Positions 36,792 through 45,093 of a stretch of DNA of 64,000 bases are shown here, in pieces. Location of the stretch: the NCBI GenBank assembly GCA_944382715.1, contig CALWNC010000002.1, positions 258,738 through 322,737 of the forward strand, written 5' to 3'. Below the pieces are notes generated by a model, which had not been told where the DNA came from, did not search any database, and saw nothing but the letters and a program-made list of their open reading frames with translations. This stretch comes from an uncultured Clostridia bacterium (GTDB lineage: Bacteria > Bacillota > Clostridia > Christensenellales > UBA1242). How positions within the stretch are numbered: position 1 is the first letter of the stretch; each line of letters begins with the position of its first letter. Both the position numbers and the translations under genes were made by a program.

Positions 36792-38434
36792 ATAATCCAA
36801 TGATTAAAGACAGAAAGAAATCATTTTCAGTGTTTGACTCAGCTCTTGCATGTGTGATTTTTATTATTTTAAATTTTATTTTTTTACAAGCTTATTATTT
36901 AGTGCCTGCTTCAACAATTCATGGGAATATTGTTATACCAGAGACGACTGTGGAAAATGGGGTTACATATAATGTTACAGAAATAAGTGATAATGCTTTT
37001 TACGCTTGCTCAGAAATTACTAGCATAACAATACCTAGTTCTGTTAATAAAATTGGTGTTAATGCATTTGCTGGCAATGCCATAAAAACAATATTTATTC
37101 CAAGTAGTGTTACAACGATTAGTGGAAATTCGTATTTGGAATCACCATTTTATGCCTGCTCACCAAATTTAGTAATTTACTTAGAGGCAAGCAATATTTC
37201 AGAGGGTTTTGGTGAATTTTGGAACTACCGAAATGATGGCGAAGCTTTAACTGTAAAGTACGGATACACATTTGATGAATATTTGTCGGAAAATAACTTA
37301 ACTTTAGAAGATATTTCATCAACTGATGACTCACAAGTTGGGTTCACTTTCAATTCCGATACTTTAACAGCAACGGCAATTAAGGGGAGTGAAGGTTTTT
37401 CAAGGTCAAATACAGTAGTTTATATGATTGCATCATTTTTAATTGAATTTGTATTTGCACTTACTGCTATTATTGTTGCTATGGCTAGAAAACTCGACCT
37501 ATTCGCTGCCACTGGAATGAAGAAAAAAATTAATTTTAAAATTGTTCTTTGGGGACTATTAATTTCAATTATTAGTTTAGTAACATTCTCAGGGCTAACT
37601 GAATTATTTTTAAACTTTTTGTATCTTTTAGGTTACTCGTCTAGTTCGGCTAGTATTAATATCTCAAGTTTTGGTATGTATCTTGCATATGTGTTAGTGT
37701 CTTGTATAGCACCAGCTCTTTTTGAAGAATTGCTCTTTAGGGGAAATATCCTATCAGGTTTAAAGCAGTTTGGCATAAAAATTGCCGTGGTTGTTTCTGC
37801 ACTAATATTTATGTTAATGCATGGCTCACCAGACCAAACCGTTCACCAGTTTATTATTGGTCTTATAATTGGTTATTTGTTTATTAAATCTGGTAACTTG
37901 TGGCTTGGGGTTATTGTACACTTCTTTAACAACTTTATAGCTATCACCGAAGTTTATGTATTACAGTCCATGATAAATTCTTTGAGTGAGGAAGTAGAAA
38001 TTGTTGTAACCACAAACACAATTACTGTTGGAAGTTTGATATTTGATTTAATTTATGCACTAATTATGGCTGCAATTGGATATAAATTAATTAAATATGC
38101 AATGTCTAAAATATTAGCTGAAGATAAGAAAATAAATGGAACAACGGAAACTGAGATTGAAAGTATTGAAACGACAATAAATGTAAGTGGAGAACAAACA
38201 CAAGCTCAAATGACTATAAGTGGAGAGGGAACTCCTATAAATTCAAGTAGTGACGATGAATTTGGTTTTGAAAAAGATGAACTTTTTGCTGAAATTCAAG
38301 CAAATCGTAAAGATGCAATTAAGGAAAAAAAGCAATCAAAGTTTGAAATTTCAACAGCTACAACGGTTATGTTTGCTTTTTCTGTGGGATATTTAGTAAT
38401 TCAATGGTTGCTTGCTTTAATAAATGGATTTTAA
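36788..38434 (+). CDS. CPBP (CAAX-type) membrane protease with extracellular LRR_5 domain
   Basis: 548 residues with an unusual order. TM1 (about 17-38) is followed by BspA-type leucine-rich repeats (about 50-140: ITEISDNAFYAC-like, ITSITIPSSVNKIG, IKTIFIPSSVTTIS), then about eight more helices. The CPBP site is in these: FEELLFRG near 312 (motif 1), FMLMHG (motif 2) and HFFNN (motif 3). A soluble low-complexity stretch precedes a final helix. CPBP proteases of this class cleave membrane proteins or prenylated substrates. The repeats, between TM1 and TM2, would face outside and might capture a substrate. Start overlaps walJ; LRR_5 plus CPBP is not a combination I know. Confidence 0.82.
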   Translation: MNNPMIKDRKKSFSVFDSALACVIFIILNFIFLQAYYLVPASTIHGNIVIPETTVENGVTYNVTEISDNAFYACSEITSITIPSSVNKIGVNAFAGNAIKTIFIPSSVTTISGNSYLESPFYACSPNLVIYLEASNISEGFGEFWNYRNDGEALTVKYGYTFDEYLSENNLTLEDISSTDDSQVGFTFNSDTLTATAIKGSEGFSRSNTVVYMIASFLIEFVFALTAIIVAMARKLDLFAATGMKKKINFKIVLWGLLISIISLVTFSGLTELFLNFLYLLGYSSSSASINISSFGMYLAYVLVSCIAPALFEELLFRGNILSGLKQFGIKIAVVVSALIFMLMHGSPDQTVHQFIIGLIIGYLFIKSGNLWLGVIVHFFNNFIAITEVYVLQSMINSLSEEVEIVVTTNTITVGSLIFDLIYALIMAAIGYKLIKYAMSKILAEDKKINGTTETEIESIETTINVSGEQTQAQMTISGEGTPINSSSDDEFGFEKDELFAEIQANRKDAIKEKKQSKFEISTATTVMFAFSVGYLVIQWLLALINGF

Positions 38435-39296
38435 TATGAATTTCACAAAACTATTAGAAAAACTTGATATTTATAAATCAAATTATAGTGTTTTTAGTAT
38501 TGGTGAAAGTGTTTTAGGAAGAAAAATTTATGCAGTAGAAAGGCTTGTTGATAGGCAGTTTCCTACTGCATTTTTAGTTGCTGGAATGCATGCGAGAGAG
38601 CATATTACTTGCGATTTGGTTTGTAAAATGCTTGACGAAAATTTATTTTTAAAAAATAGTTTTAATATTTGCGTGCTTCCGATGGTGAATCCTGATGGAG
38701 TAGAACTATGTATTAATGGTTTAAAGTCGGTGCCAGTTTCTGAAAGTGAAAGATTACTTAAAATTAATGGTGGAAATTATGATTTTTCACTTTGGAAAGC
38801 AAATGCAAGAGGTGTGGATATAAATAATAATTTTAATGCCAATTTTGGAACGAATGTAAATTCGTATGTTCCTGCTCCCTCAGGATTTATTGGTGAACAC
38901 TATGAAAGTGAGCCAGAAACAAAAAGTTTAGTAAATTTTACTAATTTTATTAAGCCATTTATAACAATATCTTATCATAGCAAGGGTGAGGAAATTTATT
39001 ATAATTTCTTTCAGTCTGGAAAATCTCTTGAAAGAGATAGCATTATTGCTAAAAAATTTAGCGATAGTACAGGATATGCTATAAAAAATCCAGAAAATAT
39101 TAGCTCTGGAGGATACAAAGATTATTGCATAAAGCAATTAAAAATTCCTGCACTAACAATAGAAGTTGGAAGTGATTTATTAAGTCACCCTATACAATGT
39201 AGCCATTTAGATGAAATTTATAATGTTCACAACTCAGTTGCAAAAGACCTACAGTTCGCTTATAATGTTTTTATGAACTATGAAAAATTATTGTAG
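38424..39296 (+). CDS. M14-family zinc carboxypeptidase
   Basis: 290 residues. Zinc ligands H56 and E59 lie in GMHAREH, a third histidine is in SYHSKGEE, and the catalytic glutamate is in LTIEVGSD (about 245). NPDGVE and ARGVDINNNF are the substrate-binding signatures. It resembles intracellular gamma-D-glutamyl-(L)-meso-diaminopimelate peptidases of Firmicutes that act on cell-wall peptides; there is no signal peptide. The start is uncertain: ATG at 38424 overlaps the protease gene by 11 bases, while ATG at 38436 sits 1 base after its stop. Neither has a clear ribosome site, so coupling is likely. Confidence 0.82.
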   Translation: MDFNMNFTKLLEKLDIYKSNYSVFSIGESVLGRKIYAVERLVDRQFPTAFLVAGMHAREHITCDLVCKMLDENLFLKNSFNICVLPMVNPDGVELCINGLKSVPVSESERLLKINGGNYDFSLWKANARGVDINNNFNANFGTNVNSYVPAPSGFIGEHYESEPETKSLVNFTNFIKPFITISYHSKGEEIYYNFFQSGKSLERDSIIAKKFSDSTGYAIKNPENISSGGYKDYCIKQLKIPALTIEVGSDLLSHPIQCSHLDEIYNVHNSVAKDLQFAYNVFMNYEKLL

Positions 39297-39322
39297 TTTA
39301 ATTTAATTAATCTTGGTGAGTT

Positions 39323-39772
39323 ATGACATACAATGAAAAGTATATGAAAAAAGCACTTACTCTTGCAAAAAGAGCATACTTCTATGATGAAGTTCCAGTT
39401 GGTGCTGTGATTGTTAAAGACGGAGTGATTATTTCTAGTGCGTATAATAAGAGAGAAAGTACTAATGATTCAACTGCACATGCAGAGATTTTGGCAATTA
39501 AAAAGGCATGCAAAAAATTGAATGATTTTAGACTTTTAGGCTGTGATATTTATGTTACGCTAGAACCATGTGTAATGTGTATGGGAGCAATTTTAAATTC
39601 AAGAATTTCATGTCTTTATTTTGGTGCATATATTTCAAATGGTTCTATTTCTGCAAAAGAACTTTGTGAAAGAGCAAATCTTAATCACAAGACTACCATT
39701 GAAGGTGGCTTCTTACTTCAGGAATGCTCTAATTTAATATCTGACTATTTTAGAGAAAAACGAAAAAAATAA
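39323..39772 (+). CDS. tadA: tRNA-specific adenosine-34 deaminase TadA
   Basis: 149 residues. Zinc motif H53-A54-E55 with proton-shuttle E55 and P82-C83-x2-C86; VPVGAVIVKDG and CLYFGAYISNG(S) are typical of TadA rather than other deaminases. It makes inosine at the wobble position of tRNA-Arg(ACG). No SRP RNA gene follows, unlike in several other Firmicutes. The ribosome site is weak (GGTGAG). Confidence 0.92.
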   Translation: MTYNEKYMKKALTLAKRAYFYDEVPVGAVIVKDGVIISSAYNKRESTNDSTAHAEILAIKKACKKLNDFRLLGCDIYVTLEPCVMCMGAILNSRISCLYFGAYISNGSISAKELCERANLNHKTTIEGGFLLQECSNLISDYFREKRKK

Positions 39773-39856
39773 TATTAAATTCTGCATTTTTATGCAAATT
39801 TAGATAAATTTCTTTCAATATTTCGACAATTTAAGGTGTATAGTTTTATTTTGCAC

Positions 39857-39885
39857 TTGACAAATAATTAAAAACAAAATAAACT
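39857..39885 (+). promoter_or_regulatory. Promoter of the glmU-like gene giving a predicted leaderless mRNA
   Basis: TTGACA, 17-bp spacer, TAAACT; 6 nt from the -10 box to the ATG at 39892. The same -10 sequence and spacing occur before rsmF. Confidence 0.75.
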
Positions 39886-39891
39886 TGTTTT

Positions 39892-40917
39892 ATGGAAAAT
39901 ATGAAAGAGCGAATTATTGTTGTAAATTCTGAGCCAGATTTTGTACCAAATGATAATAGTGATATACTTGCAAATTATATAATTCTATGTGAAAATGAGG
40001 GCGACGACCAATCAAAAGAAATTTATAATAGTAAAGTTTGTGGAATTACCATTGCAAAGTGGGTAGCTATGGCTTGTGAAAGTAAGCCTATTTTTTTAAA
40101 TGTTAGTAGTGAGGAAAATATACTTGATTTGCTTAGACCCTACGCTAATGAAAAAGAGTATATTGTTGTTCTTTATGCAAACACGCCTCTTATAACAAAA
40201 ACTCATCTTAAAGATTTGCTAGGGTATGTTTCAAGAAAAAGATTTAATGCCTGCAAACTTAAAAGAGGTTATATTATAAAGAGTGAATACGTGCTAGATG
40301 CTGATGCACTCTATTCAAATTTTGCTTATGATTTGTCAACCAATGATTTCTTTGAAGTTAAAACTATTTCTGATGTTGAAATGGTTAGGCTCTCTCTTGA
40401 AAAGAGAATGTTTAGTTATCACTTGAAAAACGGAGTATCTTTTGACAATCAAAATAGTACTATAATTGATGCAACTATCAAAATTGGAAGTGATAGTATT
40501 ATTGGAAGTGGTGCAACAATAATTAATAATTCCACAATTGGAAATAATGTAACAATTGGCACTAATGTAATTATAGATAACTCAATAATAGGTGATAATT
40601 GTGAGATAAAGTCAGGAGCAATAGTAAAAAATTCAATTATCAAAGAAAACAGTCAAATTTTTGAAAGTGCTTGCATTGTTCATTCTGTAATTGGTGAAAA
40701 TACTAAAGTTGGAATAAAAAGTAACATTATTGATACTGCAATTGAAAGTGGTGCAATTCTTGGTAATTTTGTAAACGTGGATACTGCCAGTATTTTAAAT
40801 GGCGCAGAAATCGGGAAATTTTCTAACATTGCTGGCATTGGCGTAACTGTCGTAATTGAGGAGAATGCAAAATTAGAAGCATTTTCAAATGTAGTAAAAA
40901 CTGATAATGAAAATTAG
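39892..40917 (+). CDS. GlmU-like protein with degenerate uridylyltransferase domain
   Basis: 341 residues against about 450-460 for GlmU. Residues from about 180 form a left-handed beta-helix of hexapeptide repeats introduced by FSYHLKNGVSF, the equivalent of the HM-x-NGV-x GlmU linker. The N-terminal 170 residues keep traces of the nucleotidyltransferase (KVCGITIAKWV, YIVVLYANTPLIT) but the L-x-A-G-x-G-T-R-M loop is absent, and the Mg-binding G-D-x-P-L-I is A96-N97-T-P-L-I. Uridylyltransferase activity should be lost. Helix length also seems short for the acetyltransferase. Its place before pth and mfd equals that of glmU in Bacillus, so it is a decayed or repurposed orthologue. No Shine-Dalgarno sequence. 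Confidence 0.75.
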   Translation: MENMKERIIVVNSEPDFVPNDNSDILANYIILCENEGDDQSKEIYNSKVCGITIAKWVAMACESKPIFLNVSSEENILDLLRPYANEKEYIVVLYANTPLITKTHLKDLLGYVSRKRFNACKLKRGYIIKSEYVLDADALYSNFAYDLSTNDFFEVKTISDVEMVRLSLEKRMFSYHLKNGVSFDNQNSTIIDATIKIGSDSIIGSGATIINNSTIGNNVTIGTNVIIDNSIIGDNCEIKSGAIVKNSIIKENSQIFESACIVHSVIGENTKVGIKSNIIDTAIESGAILGNFVNVDTASILNGAEIGKFSNIAGIGVTVVIEENAKLEAFSNVVKTDNEN

Positions 40918-40927
40918 GTGAAAAAAA

Positions 40928-41509
40928 ATGAGATTAATAGTTGGTTTGGGAAATATTGGAAGTCAGTATGAAAAAACAAATCACAATGCTGGATTTATGG
41001 TGCTTGATGAAGTTGCTAAAAATCTTGGAGTAAAATTTAATAACCGAAGTTGTGACGCAGATTGGGGGGAATATAAAAATGAAATAGATAAGTTTATTTT
41101 GGCAAAGCCCCGAACTTTTATGAATAATAGTGGATTATCGGTAAAGAGTTTTTTACAAAAGTACAAAATAGATATTGAAAATGTCTTAGTTATTAGTGAT
41201 GATATTGACCAAGAAAGTGGAAATATAAGAATTAGAAAAAGTGGTTCTGCTGGAACTCATAATGGGTTAAAAAGCATAGTTTTTGAAACTAAAAGTCAAA
41301 ACTTTGCGAGAATTAGAGTAGGCATTGGCAGGCAAAATGAAAATCAGGATTTGGCAGAATTTGTACTTTCAAAAATGAAAATGACTGATAGTCAAAAATT
41401 AGGTTTAGAAAATGCGAAAGAAGCAGTTTTAGATTATATTAACGGCGAGGGATTAGACCATTTAATGACTAAGTACAATGGAAATGCAAGTAAAAATGGA
41501 AAACACTAA
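40928..41509 (+). CDS. pth: Peptidyl-tRNA hydrolase
   Basis: 193 residues. GLGNIGSQYEKTNHNAGF holds the conserved N9, catalytic H19 and N20 (the usual GLGNPG has I for P here); KPRTFMNNSG and the SAGTHNGLKSI loop are also typical. It recycles peptidyl-tRNA released from stalled ribosomes. The start follows AGGTGA. The 3' end overlaps mfd. The glmU-like, pth and mfd genes appear to be one operon. Confidence 0.95.
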   Translation: MRLIVGLGNIGSQYEKTNHNAGFMVLDEVAKNLGVKFNNRSCDADWGEYKNEIDKFILAKPRTFMNNSGLSVKSFLQKYKIDIENVLVISDDIDQESGNIRIRKSGSAGTHNGLKSIVFETKSQNFARIRVGIGRQNENQDLAEFVLSKMKMTDSQKLGLENAKEAVLDYINGEGLDHLMTKYNGNASKNGKH

Positions 41510-44500
41510 AATATTTGACTTTGAGTCGCTAAATGACAACTATAGAAAAATGATAGAGCAGGTTAATTTGGGAAATTCCTGCTCAATTTTTGGTGTGCAA
41601 AATTCAATGAGACCAGCAATTGTTTCTAATTTTAATGGACTAGTTTTGTATCTAACCTCAGATAATGTAACTGCAAATGCTTCTCTTGAATCATTTAAAT
41701 TTATGGGATTAAATGCCATGATTTTACCTCAAATTCCAGACAGTTTTTTATATAAGAAAGCCGGTTCAACAGAACTGTACAAACAGCGAACTCAAACTCT
41801 ATTTAAAATCTTAACTGACAAAGTAGATATTATTGTTGCTCCAATTTGTGCAATTTTAGACTTCTTACCAAATGAAAATATTTTTAGTCAAAATATATTA
41901 AAACTTAAAACTAATCAGGTTATAGAGCAAAGTGAATTAGAATTGCTCTTAACACGGGCAGGATATAAAAAAGAGGACCTTATAAGTGAACAGGGTCAAT
42001 ATTCTAAACGAGGAGAAGTTTTTGATATTTTTCCAATAAACTCTGATGTCCCATTTAGGATAGATTTTTTTGACAATGAAATTGAAAGTATAAAAATTTT
42101 TGATATAGTTTCACAAAGGGGGACAAAACCAATCTCAAGTATTATTATTTGTCCTCATACGGATTTATTCTACAATGAAAAAGAAAGAGAAGAAATTATT
42201 GGTTATTTAAAGAAATTAAAAATAGACACTGGGGAAGATATTAATACTAAGACAATTTTTAATGCTCAAATTGATGAGATAATTTCAAGAATTGAACTTA
42301 ATGATCATAGTTATAGTTTGGATTGTGTTGCACCATACTTTGCGGGCTTTAAATCGACAATCTTTGATTATTTAAAGAAAAAGGGCAAATTTTTTGTTGT
42401 TTTTGATGAGTGTAAACAAGTTTATGACAGCCTTATAAATGGAGCAAAAGAAAATTTAGAAAGAATTAAGGAGCTTGCGAAATCAGAATGCTTAGTAGCT
42501 GGCAAAAATCCATGTTATCATAGAAGTGAAGATGTTGTTTCAGGCTTTGAAAATTACATTTGCGTTGCATTTTTAAAGATTACAAATTCAAATAATTTCT
42601 TTAAGTCAAAGGCAGTTTTTAGCTTAAAGACAATTCCATCAAATAGATATGCACATAGTTTGAAAGAATTCTCCTTAGACATTAGACAATATTTATTAAA
42701 AAATAGTAAAGTTATAATATGTGCAGGAAGTGACGATCAGGCAAAAAATGTACGAGAAATTTTACTTTCTCATGATATTGATATTTCCGTTTCAAATGCT
42801 AAAAAAATTGATTTTAAAACTTCTAATATTTACACAATAGGATATGAAACGGGATTTATTTTGCCCGAAGAAAAAATTTGCGTAATTGGCACTTATGATA
42901 TTTTTCCAAAGAAAAAGTCTACAAACAAGCTTAAATCAAATAGAGATGCCGTTTTTAATATCCCAAAAGTTGGCGACTATGTGGTTCACGAAGTTCACGG
43001 AATTGGAATTTGCGAGGGGGTTACAAAACTAACTGGTAATTTTGGAACAAAAGATTATGTTGTAATTAGATATAGAGATAACGATACTCTGTATGTTCCA
43101 ACAACTCAGATGGACTTACTTAGTCGTTTTACTGGTGCAGACACTCCAAAAAAACTCTCTAAAATTGGTGGGCAGGACTTTTCTGCTGTAAAAGAAAAGG
43201 TTAGAGCTTCAATAAAAAAGATAGCCTTTAACTTGCTTGAACTTTACGCAAAAAGAGAAAAAATCAGGGGCTTTGCCTTTTCAGAAGATAACGATTTACA
43301 GCGAGAATTTGAAAATTCTTTTCCTTATACAGAAACTGAAGATCAATTAACATCAATTGAAGAAATAAAAAGAGATATGGAAAAGCCAAGAGTAATGGAT
43401 AGGCTACTATGTGGTGATGTAGGCTTTGGAAAAACAGAAGTGGCACTTAGAGCTTGCTTTAAGGCAATTATGGACGGAAAACAAGTCGCATTTGTTGCAC
43501 CAACGACAATACTTTCTGAGCAACATTACAATACAGCAAAAGCACGAATGTATAATTTTGGCGTTAATATTGAAGTATTAAACAGATTTAAAACAAAACA
43601 ACAAACCGAAAAAATACTCTCAGGAATTAAAAGTGGAGAAGTTGATTTAGTTTGTGGAACACATAGAATTTTTAGTAAAGATGTTGAATTTAAGAATTTG
43701 GGCTTGATAGTGCTTGATGAAGAGCAAAAATTTGGGGTTGAAGATAAGGAAAAATTAAAAAATAAGTATCCTATGGTAGATGTTTTGACCCTTTCAGCAA
43801 CTCCAATTCCAAGAACTCTCAATATGTCACTCTCTGGGATTAGAGATATCAGCATTATTGCAACTCCACCAAGTGAAAGATTACCGATTCAAACTTATAT
43901 AACAGAATATACTGATTCTCTTTTAAAAGATGCCGTAATGCGTGAACTAGCAAGAGATGGTCAGGTATTTATCTTGTTTAACAGCGTTGAAAAAATTTAT
44001 ATGTTCGCCGAAAAAGTAAAGAAAATTGTACCTGAGGCAGAAATTAGTGTTGCACATGGGCAAATGACTTCTCGTGCTCTTGAAAAAACAATTTATGACT
44101 TTTATAATAGAAAGTCGGATATTTTAATTTGTACAACAATTATTGAAAATGGTGTAGATATAGAAAACTCAAACACATTAATTGTAATTGATGCAGATAA
44201 ACTTGGACTTTCTCAGCTTTATCAGATTCGAGGTAGGGTTGGAAGAGGTTCAAGAATGGCATATGCATACTTTACTTATGAATATTCCAAAATCTTATCA
44301 GAAGATGCTTATAAAAGATTAGACGCCATGAGTGAGTTTTGTGAGTTTGGAAGTGGATTTAAACTTGCAATGCGTGACCTAGAAATTCGTGGCGGTGGAA
44401 ATATTTTAGGAGCAGAGCAAAGTGGACATTTGCAAAAAATAGGATATGATATGTATTCAAAACTGTTAGCGGATGCTGTAAAAGAACTTAAAGGTGAAAA

Positions 44501-44981
44501 ACTTGAGCAAAAGAAAGAAGTATTGGTAAAAGTGGCTATTGATGCGTATGTGCCTGAATTTTATGTTGCAACCAGCGAAGATCGAATGGTCGTTTATCAG
44601 AGAATTTCATCAGTTGACAGTGTAGAAGCAGTGGAAAAATTAAAATCGGAACTTGTTCAATCGTTTGGAGAAATTCCAAAAGTTGTCCTGAGTTTAATTG
44701 ATATAGGTTTAGTTAGACAACTCTCTTCAAAAATTGGAGCAATTGAAGTTAGTTCATATGGAGCAGAAGTTGATTTAATTTTTGAAACTAAAGAAGATAT
44801 TATGAAAAATGAAATTCTAGGTGAAGCAATTTTTAGATTTAAATCAAATTGCAGTGTAAGCTTAAATGATAGACCTTTAATTAGGTTCGTAAAAAATAGA
44901 CTTTGCAGTGAAAATTTTCAGGATTTGAAGAAATTTTTGCTTGAAACTCAAAAAATTATTTATAAAAGTAAAAAAGCTTAA
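41478..44981 (+). CDS. mfd: Transcription-repair coupling factor Mfd
   Basis: 1167 residues, full length. UvrB-like N-terminal domain, then the RNA-polymerase interaction domain (VGDYVVHEVHGIGICEG near 500), Walker A CGDVGFGKTE, Walker B LDEEQKFG, LSATPIPRT and the RecG-like translocase motifs, ending in the TRCF domain. It removes stalled RNA polymerase and recruits UvrA. Three in-frame ATGs (41478, 41484, 41496) lie inside the end of pth and none has a clear ribosome site, so the first residues are uncertain. Confidence 0.96.
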   Translation: MEMQVKMENTKIFDFESLNDNYRKMIEQVNLGNSCSIFGVQNSMRPAIVSNFNGLVLYLTSDNVTANASLESFKFMGLNAMILPQIPDSFLYKKAGSTELYKQRTQTLFKILTDKVDIIVAPICAILDFLPNENIFSQNILKLKTNQVIEQSELELLLTRAGYKKEDLISEQGQYSKRGEVFDIFPINSDVPFRIDFFDNEIESIKIFDIVSQRGTKPISSIIICPHTDLFYNEKEREEIIGYLKKLKIDTGEDINTKTIFNAQIDEIISRIELNDHSYSLDCVAPYFAGFKSTIFDYLKKKGKFFVVFDECKQVYDSLINGAKENLERIKELAKSECLVAGKNPCYHRSEDVVSGFENYICVAFLKITNSNNFFKSKAVFSLKTIPSNRYAHSLKEFSLDIRQYLLKNSKVIICAGSDDQAKNVREILLSHDIDISVSNAKKIDFKTSNIYTIGYETGFILPEEKICVIGTYDIFPKKKSTNKLKSNRDAVFNIPKVGDYVVHEVHGIGICEGVTKLTGNFGTKDYVVIRYRDNDTLYVPTTQMDLLSRFTGADTPKKLSKIGGQDFSAVKEKVRASIKKIAFNLLELYAKREKIRGFAFSEDNDLQREFENSFPYTETEDQLTSIEEIKRDMEKPRVMDRLLCGDVGFGKTEVALRACFKAIMDGKQVAFVAPTTILSEQHYNTAKARMYNFGVNIEVLNRFKTKQQTEKILSGIKSGEVDLVCGTHRIFSKDVEFKNLGLIVLDEEQKFGVEDKEKLKNKYPMVDVLTLSATPIPRTLNMSLSGIRDISIIATPPSERLPIQTYITEYTDSLLKDAVMRELARDGQVFILFNSVEKIYMFAEKVKKIVPEAEISVAHGQMTSRALEKTIYDFYNRKSDILICTTIIENGVDIENSNTLIVIDADKLGLSQLYQIRGRVGRGSRMAYAYFTYEYSKILSEDAYKRLDAMSEFCEFGSGFKLAMRDLEIRGGGNILGAEQSGHLQKIGYDMYSKLLADAVKELKGEKLEQKKEVLVKVAIDAYVPEFYVATSEDRMVVYQRISSVDSVEAVEKLKSELVQSFGEIPKVVLSLIDIGLVRQLSSKIGAIEVSSYGAEVDLIFETKEDIMKNEILGEAIFRFKSNCSVSLNDRPLIRFVKNRLCSENFQDLKKFLLETQKIIYKSKKA

Positions 44982-45017
44982 ATTTTAATAAAATTTATTT
45001 ATTGTAATTAAAAAGTG

Positions 45018-45046
45018 TTGATTTTTTTTTAATAAATAGTTATAAT
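45018..45046 (+). promoter_or_regulatory. Sigma-A promoter of the PrsA-like gene
   Basis: TTGATT, 17-bp spacer, TATAAT, about 47 bp before the start. Confidence 0.65.
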
Positions 45047-45093
45047 TTATTGGTAAAATGATTTTATAACGAATATTAGGGGGGACTACAATT

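Noticed and set aside
39773..39891. SRP (4.5S/scRNA) gene after tadA
   Set aside because: Common at this place in other Firmicutes, but the gap has no GGAA-tetraloop hairpin or G/C-rich stem.
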